In this document: piece by piece, positions 57,625-64,000 of the stretch | Numbering within the stretch: the first letter of the stretch is position 1 | Layout of the letters: every line of letters begins with the position of its first letter | DNA from: Flectonema sp. DT1601 | Lineage: Eukaryota; Euglenozoa; Diplonemea; Diplonemida; Diplonemidae | Length of the DNA stretch: 64,000 nucleotides | Direction of reading: 5' to 3' | NCBI GenBank assembly: GCA_964019425.1 | Contig: OZ025839.1 | Coordinates: forward strand, 434,001-498,000 | Notes under the pieces: model-generated | Told to the model about the DNA's origin: nothing | What the model saw: the letters and a program-made list of their open reading frames with translations, nothing else | Database searches by the model: none | Program-made: the position numbers and the translations under genes

Positions 57625-58997
57625 TACAATACAAAACTCTCACTTTGGATATAATAATCTACTTAAGGCAAACCAACTGCAATATAACTTGCAGTGAAGC
57701 AATTTTTGCCAGGACCTTTTTCTTTCTTATTCTTACATATTGATGGTGTATGAATTTAGTAGTAATGTTGTGTGATATTTCCCGTCGTGCGTTGTTATTA
57801 ATTCTCATTTCCTTTGGTCTACGGGATTTTCTATTTCGAACAGTGATAATTACTTTTTTGGTTATCATTTTTCCCCTTCCTAGTGATGTTTGCTACATCC
57901 TTTCAATAGTTTCGGTGTGTTGCGAAAAAAAAAAAAAAAAAAAAAAAAAGAAATCACTTTCAATGCAAGTCCTTGCTTGTGAGTAACGTTTCTTCTTTTT
58001 TTTCATTGTAACTTTTCTGTCTCATTTGTGGTTGTCGTTCAATCGACATTATTTCGAAAAAAGAAATTCAGCTATTTTGAATTTCTTTTCGTTTGCATCA
58101 GTTACTTGTGGGTGAAAATGCACCTTGTGTTGTACTTCAATTAGGAACTCAACATTTGCTTGAATAATCTGTAGCAGTTTAAATACCTGTCCGTTTTGTT
58201 TTGGTGAATATACGAAACCCTTCGTACGATGTTATCGTTTTAAAAAAAAAAAAAGAAAAAAAAAAAAAAGGACTATTTTGACTGCCTTTCAAAATCTAAC
58301 GACACATCAATCAGTAAGCATGCGGCTGTCAAAAGGGATCACTTCCTTTAAGCACACTGCATTACTGATGTTGTGAAGAAAAAAAAAAAAAAAAAAAAAA
58401 AAAACGTAGTAACATAAGGCAGTCAAGAGGTCGTTCTATCAGACTAGACCTGCACATTCCTTCAGCACACCGACATTGCGCTCGATTCTACTAAATATGT
58501 TTGATACTATAATCGCTGTATCTCACTCTTTTTTTCGAAAAAAGTCGCATATGTTGGCTGTCGTTGGTTTATATAACTATTTTTTCTTCTTCTTTTTCAT
58601 TCCGGAAAAAGAAGAAAAAAAAAAAAAAAAAATGGGCTACATGAACACGTTTAGTATTTGTTCACTTGGCAAAAAAAAAAAAAAAAAAAAAGAAACTCAT
58701 GCAGACCTCAATAAGAAATGCATGTGATACTATCATTGTGCTGTACTGTTGTGTATTATTTTTGAAATATAAGCTCCGAATTGTTGACACTGCGCTTCCT
58801 TCGTTAATAATGAAGAACTAAAAAATATCCAATTAATCCATACTTTACCACCAATACAGATAATTCGTTTTGAGGAAAAAAATAATAAAATAATAAAAGA
58901 GCTGAATTAATATAGTCTTTTCTTTTTTTTTTTTTTTTTTGTCTTTTTTTTTTTAATTTTATAAAAATATTATTGGTTTGCAGGTTGCAAAAAAACG
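57625..58997. other. Spacer before CYFIP
   Basis: AT-rich with many A-runs. It holds the foldback element at 58278-58426. GGTTTGCAG ends at 58983, 14 nt before the start codon. No protein gene is supportable. Confidence 0.5.
58278..58426. repeat. Foldback element with nested inverted repeats and a poly-A segment
   Basis: TTGACTGCCTT (58278-58288) is the exact reverse complement of AAGGCAGTCAA (58416-58426). Nested inside, CACATCAATCAGTAA (58303-58317) pairs imperfectly with TTACTGATGTTGTG (58362-58375). At the centre AAAGGGA-TCAC-TTCCTTT forms a 7-bp stem. A run of about 28 A interrupts the right arm. It resembles a miniature foldback element or a long RNA hairpin. Confidence 0.5.
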
Positions 58998-61900
58998 ATG
59001 ACTGAAAAAGCTGCTACGGCTACCAAAAAAGCTCCTCCACTGAAAAGTTTCCTTGAAGAGAATAGGTACTCAGCACTTGGATATGAACAAGATTATATTG
59101 CTGTGAGGGTTGAGCAAGATGGAATCGGAGTTTCACATATGAATTACAGAGAGCTACCATCGTACCAAACCAGACATGCAGGAGAAGAGTTCGATTTGGT
59201 CGCAAAACTTGAAGAAATTGAAAGAAAGGGAACCTCGTTAATCAGCGAGATCTATTGCCATAGAAGTATAGCATCGTGTGTCCCGGTTGTGAGTACCGAA
59301 GCTGATGAGTCTTTGAAATTAGAACTACATCAGAGTATCTGTGAAGTTATGTCACCACACTTAAGCAAACTTGACAGGCTGTTGTCATTCATGACCGAAG
59401 CTCATCGGGTTGCCAATCAGTGCGTTAATCAATATAAGAAAGGAATCGATAACAAAACTATTGTCTCTGACACTTTTCTTTGGAGATTAATAAAGCTATT
59501 CGATGCCTGTGTAGTTCTGGATATTCTAATGAGCAAGCAGGCATTAAAAAAAGACTGGGCAATGTACAAAGTCAGCAACAGTAAAATAACAAACGACGAA
59601 TCAACTTCCGATTTAATCTCTAATTTAGAGAGGTTGTTTTGGTGTAATGTTAACAAAACTGATGAAAAGGGAAGTGTCAGCGTTAATATAACGAGCAATC
59701 CGATGGTTGATTGCCTTCATGAAAAAGTAACGAATGAATTGAAATGGCAAGATTGTTTGGTCGCATGCATTAATTTATGTTCTTCTGCTGTAGTAGAAAA
59801 AACATACACGACACCTTCTGAGAAATATCAGTGCATTCGAGTAATGAGTCTTCTAACTGGTTGGGTCGATGAAAGATCAGCCTTACTAAATAAAGATAAA
59901 CCACATAAAAGACTTCGTCTTGAACACATCAAACAGATAGTTAGAAAGACCCCATTAGTCCCTTTGTTCTCAGAGATGTCTGTTAACGTTGAAGCATATT
60001 TAAGTAGATGTGTTAATATTGTACCACCTACAGCATTCGAAATCTCTAAGTTAGAATCTTCGTATCACATAACAGATCAAAAACTAAAAGAATACAGAAC
60101 CTCATTCATCCAATGGTGTTCTAAGTGGGGGACTGTTAAGGATTCAGTCTCTCACCTATTGGATGCTGAGACGTTACAAAAACATTGGAATGGAGTTAAT
60201 TCAAGAGCTCAGACTCGAACGTTAACAAACAACTTGTGGAATGCGACTCTTCAGGGGATATCATTTCTCACGGAGTTTACATGTGCGGTGCAAGAACAGG
60301 CTTGTTGGAAGACTCTTCATCCTCAAAATACTTCAGGTGAAATGGAATGCCTTTACGAAGGAATGACCAAAAACAGTTACACTTCTGCACAACAAACAAC
60401 ATTAGTCGAAGTCATGGGGATGATAAAAGGAATTAGCAGAGAGCTGTCAGATGCCAGTGGTGAGTTGTCGAAATTACTGAGAGGGAGGATGCACGATAAT
60501 GTACAGCAATTCGTACAACATACACTGAGGGATTTAATTAGAAAAACAAAAAAAGAAAAAAAAACAGAAGCAAGGCTTGCTCTCCTCACAGTCCGTGACT
60601 GTTTTGGCGACTGGGCTGATGCGATTGCTCCGGTGAAGGATGTCGCTTTGGAAGGTAAACACGATGATCCTGGTAGTCCATTTGTACCTGTCTACCCATA
60701 CAGGCAGATAAGTTTATCATCAACACAACACGCATTACTCATGGCAACATTAGAAACTTGTATTTCACAGAGGAATCCTGGCATGAACCCAAAGGGGTTT
60801 CGGGCTACTCCCGATTTTGCTGAAAAGCGGCGTAAAATAATCGAAGACTTCGCAGAAGACCTCCACCACTTCAAATACATAACTGACTTAGAGGCGACAG
60901 CTACAGCTGCAGGTGACTTGTCTTTCTTGTGGTTTAGGGAATGGCCACTTGAAGAGGCTAAGCAAATATGTTTTTCAATAGAATCGTCATTACCATTTAT
61001 GCTCATTGACGAGATGGTTACTAAGAAGAGTGGTGTTCACAAGGCTGGTGAAGCCCTTCTGCTGCCGCTTTGCATCTATCACGACGCAGCTAATATTGCA
61101 CTTCAGAATTGGAAGTGTAGTATGCTGTATGAAGAGATTGAAGCGGAAATGGATTTAGTAGTTGATCAGATTATGTTTAAATTATCGAAGAGACTTTTCA
61201 CAATTTGGAAATGCGCTGCTTCCAGTGAGCTACTTGACAAGCAATACAGCGGACATTTCACATCTCTTTCTCTTCGAAAGAAGGATCGCGAGCAACACTC
61301 TCAACTCCTTCGAAATGCAGGTTCTCTGGAATCCAAATTAAGATGGTCGCTTCAACAGGAAAAGTACAGCGGATTACTTGATGGCCAGTGTGTTGTTTCT
61401 TTGCTTGGGAGGGTAATCGATTTAAAGAAAATAATCGGTCAGCGTATCAGCAATGTAATTGCTCAGAACGTCTCAAAAATAATCTCCAGAGCGGAGGCCA
61501 GCAGTATAACTGACGTCATAGAAATAGATTCGTTATTACAAGTACTACACCACGTTCATACTTCATTCGTAAAGGTTGGTTTAACATTAGAGCCTTGGGT
61601 CGATATACTTCAACAAGAAAATTGTGAAATATCAGTCGTCTCTTGGGCATCTCGTCTATCGCAGTGGATTACCTCAGTCTTGTATAAAATGCTTGAGATG
61701 TGGTGTTTCAACAGCATCACAAGTAGATTTATTAAAGGTCGTGTTGTAGAACAATCACCTCAACCACCAAAGCTAGAACATCACATGTCATTTGGCTCAA
61801 AGGAACTCTGTCTGCATTACGAAGGTCGCTTTGCTGTTTATAAGGAGTACTTCGGTTCTGAGCATGTTGAAGCTATCGTTTCTTTAGTTCCAATAGAAAT

Positions 61901-63017
61901 GCAACCTGGTTTGGCAGAAGATGTCTTCGCACTGATGAAAGAAACCGTAACATATCTATCAGAGTTCTTAGACGAATCCACAATCTGGGAAACTATAAGA
62001 AACCTTAAACGATACTCTCCAGGAAAAGATCCCCAAACTAGTGAATGTTATTTTCATAATCAATCCAGTTCATTAGTTTTACAGGAATGGAAGCCTTTAA
62101 AGGACGACTTGTTTGAGAAGCTTCGAATTCTTGGAAACGCGGTTGCATTTATTAGAATACTCGATGAGAGCTTAGACTATGAAAGAATCTTAAGAAGTAT
62201 GTCTGCTGCTCCCTTTGTTGGAATGTGTATAACAGGTATTCGATTACCACCATCAGAGGAACACAGCGATGCGAAGTATGAATCGAATATCTCATTGTCC
62301 CTACCAGAGAGTACGTCTTCTGATTTCTTGCAATGTATTCCTGTTAGTCATCCTGCTTGGGAAGCTTTGCGTCCATTGTCAGATCCGTTAAGACCAACCC
62401 TTGGTAAGGTTTCTTCTTTACTTCGAAATATTCTTCTTCGTCTTCAAGAACTTATAACTTCTAATAATTCTCTAAGGGCTGGACTATCACCTTCATCTTT
62501 AAATAGCAGCGATTCGAGTTCTTTTCATGAGCTCTACAGCATCCTCGTTTTTATATTTTGCCAACCTCCAAAAGAAGGAAGCTCCAGCAGCTGTGATCAG
62601 CAATATTTCGGAGACGGTTTTTGTTGGGGTGGTGCTGCTCTTCTTTCTATATTAGGTGAAACTTCATCTTATTACCAACGGAGTATATCTTCATCTGTAA
62701 TCGATACTTTTAATTACCTTGATGCTGAAGCTGCTGCTGTTCAGGAAAATAAAGGTCCTTACTACTATGCCCTCAATGTTAAAAAGATAACAAAAAAAGT
62801 TGAGTTTAATACCGTGCAGCTGGCTCGTTATAGAGAAGTTTTGTCTTTTGTTGAGGCAGCATCGGAATATCGAAAATTAGATACAATTATTATAAACACG
62901 TTTGGTGTTGCAATAGATAACGATATTCCTCAACCTAACCCACCAGAAGAGGAGGAGCTTGAACTTCCTATGTCTTCTTTTAGTGATCCGTTTGCTGGGA
63001 TTGAAATTGAAATATGA
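58998..63017 (+). CDS. CYFIP: CYFIP/Sra-1/PIR121 subunit of the WAVE regulatory complex
   Basis: 1339 residues, slightly longer than animal CYFIP (about 1250). Diagnostic segments include FVPVYPYRQISLSSTQHALL (about 563), DLSFLWFREWPLE (about 640), and LYEEIEAEMDLVVDQIMFKL (about 710), which follow the order and wording of CYFIP (for example LWFRE and DEIEAEVNLCFDQFVYKL in the animal protein). The N-terminal third corresponds to the Rac1-binding DUF1394-like region and the rest to the FragX-IP region. The protein binds active Rac and holds WAVE inactive until signalled, thereby driving Arp2/3 actin networks. This implies lamellipodial or phagocytic actin control in the organism. The C-terminus has an extra acidic, Pro-rich tail (QPNPPEEEELELP). 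A splice-acceptor-like CAG lies 14 nt upstream. Confidence 0.95.
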   Translation: MTEKAATATKKAPPLKSFLEENRYSALGYEQDYIAVRVEQDGIGVSHMNYRELPSYQTRHAGEEFDLVAKLEEIERKGTSLISEIYCHRSIASCVPVVSTEADESLKLELHQSICEVMSPHLSKLDRLLSFMTEAHRVANQCVNQYKKGIDNKTIVSDTFLWRLIKLFDACVVLDILMSKQALKKDWAMYKVSNSKITNDESTSDLISNLERLFWCNVNKTDEKGSVSVNITSNPMVDCLHEKVTNELKWQDCLVACINLCSSAVVEKTYTTPSEKYQCIRVMSLLTGWVDERSALLNKDKPHKRLRLEHIKQIVRKTPLVPLFSEMSVNVEAYLSRCVNIVPPTAFEISKLESSYHITDQKLKEYRTSFIQWCSKWGTVKDSVSHLLDAETLQKHWNGVNSRAQTRTLTNNLWNATLQGISFLTEFTCAVQEQACWKTLHPQNTSGEMECLYEGMTKNSYTSAQQTTLVEVMGMIKGISRELSDASGELSKLLRGRMHDNVQQFVQHTLRDLIRKTKKEKKTEARLALLTVRDCFGDWADAIAPVKDVALEGKHDDPGSPFVPVYPYRQISLSSTQHALLMATLETCISQRNPGMNPKGFRATPDFAEKRRKIIEDFAEDLHHFKYITDLEATATAAGDLSFLWFREWPLEEAKQICFSIESSLPFMLIDEMVTKKSGVHKAGEALLLPLCIYHDAANIALQNWKCSMLYEEIEAEMDLVVDQIMFKLSKRLFTIWKCAASSELLDKQYSGHFTSLSLRKKDREQHSQLLRNAGSLESKLRWSLQQEKYSGLLDGQCVVSLLGRVIDLKKIIGQRISNVIAQNVSKIISRAEASSITDVIEIDSLLQVLHHVHTSFVKVGLTLEPWVDILQQENCEISVVSWASRLSQWITSVLYKMLEMWCFNSITSRFIKGRVVEQSPQPPKLEHHMSFGSKELCLHYEGRFAVYKEYFGSEHVEAIVSLVPIEMQPGLAEDVFALMKETVTYLSEFLDESTIWETIRNLKRYSPGKDPQTSECYFHNQSSSLVLQEWKPLKDDLFEKLRILGNAVAFIRILDESLDYERILRSMSAAPFVGMCITGIRLPPSEEHSDAKYESNISLSLPESTSSDFLQCIPVSHPAWEALRPLSDPLRPTLGKVSSLLRNILLRLQELITSNNSLRAGLSPSSLNSSDSSSFHELYSILVFIFCQPPKEGSSSSCDQQYFGDGFCWGGAALLSILGETSSYYQRSISSSVIDTFNYLDAEAAAVQENKGPYYYALNVKKITKKVEFNTVQLARYREVLSFVEAASEYRKLDTIIINTFGVAIDNDIPQPNPPEEEELELPMSSFSDPFAGIEIEI

Positions 63018-63452
63018 GCTTCCCATGTATTGATATACCTTGCTGACATAGTTCTCTTTATTGTTTGCACATTCAGAGTCTATCTCTAGCTCGTGGTTTT
63101 TGAGGGGGGGGGAGAGGGGAAACTTTCTGTTTCTTTTCCTATCTTCGTTTACTTTTTCTTTTTTTTTTTTATTGTTTTAAAAAATTCGGTACTTTTAAAT
63201 TAAAACCCGAACGACCTCCGGGAGTTTCATAGTCACTGATTGTAGACTTTACGGTCATTCATTGGTTCAATCAGAAAAAACTTATAATATGTTACTACAG
63301 TCAGGGTTCTGAGGATAACATTAAACCAGTTTCTGTTGTTTAAGTCTAAAGTGTCGGTTAATGATGTCGCTTGAATTGTTCTCATTCACTTTATGAAATG
63401 GACAAACTAAACTTATTAACGTATTTCATTATCAAAGATAAACTGATAAAAA
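63018..63452. other. Spacer before the PSNWT-repeat gene
   Basis: AT-rich. A small stem CCCG...CGGG lies near 63207-63223 and a G-run at about 63104-63111. No further gene is seen. Confidence 0.5.
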
Positions 63453-64000
63453 ATGTACAATCGTTTACTGACTCTATTTGTTGTTGCCTGTACGGCAACT
63501 GGACAGCTTGTCTCTGATGCAAAGGCAAACTTGACTTCGGTGCCATCTAACTGGACTACTGCGCCTTCCAACTGGACTTCTCCACCATCAAACTGGACCC
63601 ACGCACCATCCAACTGGACTAAATCTCCATCCAACTGGACCCACGCACCATCGAACTGGACTCACTCACCATCGAACTGGACCCACGCACCATCCAACTG
63701 GACTCACTCACCATCGAACTGGACCCACGCACCATCGAACTGGACCCACGCACCATCCAACTGGACTAAATCTCCATCAAACTGGACCCACGCACCTTCG
63801 AACTGGACCCACGCACCATCCAACTGGACTAAATCTCCATCCAACTGGACCCACGCACCATCGAACTGGACCCACGCACCTTCGAACTGGACCCACGCAC
63901 CATCCAACTGGACTAAATCTCCATCCAACTGGACTCACTCACCATCGAACTGGACCCACGCACCATCCAACTGGACTCACTCACCATCGAACTGGACCCA
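63453..64000 (+). CDS. Secreted/surface protein of PSNWT repeats, 3'-partial
   Basis: Starts MYNRLLTLFVVACTATGQ, a good signal peptide, then LVSDAKANLTSV and a continuous array of six-residue units (A/S)PSNWT(H/K/T/S) to the window edge. By eye about 25 units are visible over 182 codons, and the frame is open at the right end. Every unit contains Asn-Trp-Thr, a perfect N-glycosylation sequon, so the chain could carry one N-glycan every six residues. The repeats are 18 nt long and nearly identical, so the array is probably expanding or homogenised. The function may be a glycocalyx or wall component; I recognise no family. Confidence 0.85.
   Translation, partial: MYNRLLTLFVVACTATGQLVSDAKANLTSVPSNWTTAPSNWTSPPSNWTHAPSNWTKSPSNWTHAPSNWTHSPSNWTHAPSNWTHSPSNWTHAPSNWTHAPSNWTKSPSNWTHAPSNWTHAPSNWTKSPSNWTHAPSNWTHAPSNWTHAPSNWTKSPSNWTHSPSNWTHAPSNWTHSPSNWT
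63537..64000 (+). repeat. 18-nt coding tandem repeat (PSNWT units)
   Basis: Near-identical 18-nt units (CCATCCAACTGGACCCAC and close variants) continue past the right edge. Variants alternate in higher-order blocks (ACCCACGCA, ACTAAATCT, ACTCACTCA). Confidence 0.95.

Noticed and set aside
63416-63928. Minus-strand frames of repeated LDGAWVQF
   Set aside because: They are the reverse of the PSNWT repeat; the + strand has the signal peptide and sequons.

Overview
The window is nuclear DNA from a free-living or at least heterotrophic eukaryotic protist that I cannot place in a lineage. It encodes eukaryote-specific machinery (a myosin, a kinesin, two type IIA topoisomerases of eukaryotic form, the WAVE-complex subunit CYFIP/Sra-1, the Retriever subunit VPS35L, ribosomal protein uL30). 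All three standard stop codons are used as stops. Genes are dense (about three quarters of the sequence is coding by my count) and mostly intronless. They are separated by AT-rich spacers full of A- and T-runs.

Layout, left to right: a partial spliced gene for a repeat protein that looks built of ubiquitin-like beta-grasp units (1-2345); a membrane-anchored GH45 + GH5 double cellulase with three CBM1-like modules (2783-6673); two divergent topoisomerase II genes in tandem (7501-11241, 12938-16846); a CENP-E-like kinesin (18859-21189); a large unrecognised SAP/zinc/SUMO-motif protein (22140-27623); two small genes (28048-28700, 29304-29567); a tandem pair of LVIVD beta-propeller cell-surface proteins (29661-33504); VPS35L (34250-37120); a cysteine-rich EGF/laminin-like receptor (37870-42462); a 2.4 kb spacer; a beta-propeller + DysF protein (44881-47667); a coiled-coil protein (47935-49104); a myosin (49919-53401); two almost identical uL30 genes (53856-54587, 54989-55720); a three-exon TLC-domain membrane protein (56116-57624); CYFIP (58998-63017); and the start of a surface protein made of N-glycosylation-sequon repeats (63453 to the right edge).

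Three genome-scale features stand out. First, all 20 supported genes lie on the + strand. Second, many start codons are preceded within about 15-60 nt by a good 3' splice site. Together these suggest a unidirectional gene cluster, as in kinetoplastids or dinoflagellates, possibly processed by trans-splicing, though 5'-UTR introns are an alternative. Third, the five cis-introns I can support all begin GTATG, and four of the five end in a long A-run followed by CAG, not in a pyrimidine tract.

The spacers hold several things that the genes do not explain: a dispersed repeat family with three copies (A), a small hairpin repeat with three copies (B), several GC-richer islands whose ends are complementary, and fragments resembling 18S rRNA, 5S rRNA and perhaps U4 snRNA. 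Functionally the window mixes cell-surface and feeding genes (cellulase, adhesin-like proteins), actin/microtubule and endosomal trafficking genes, and DNA topology genes. I see no evidence that they form one pathway. I found no virus-derived element, no reverse transcriptase, no transposase, no CRISPR array and no convincing tRNA gene.
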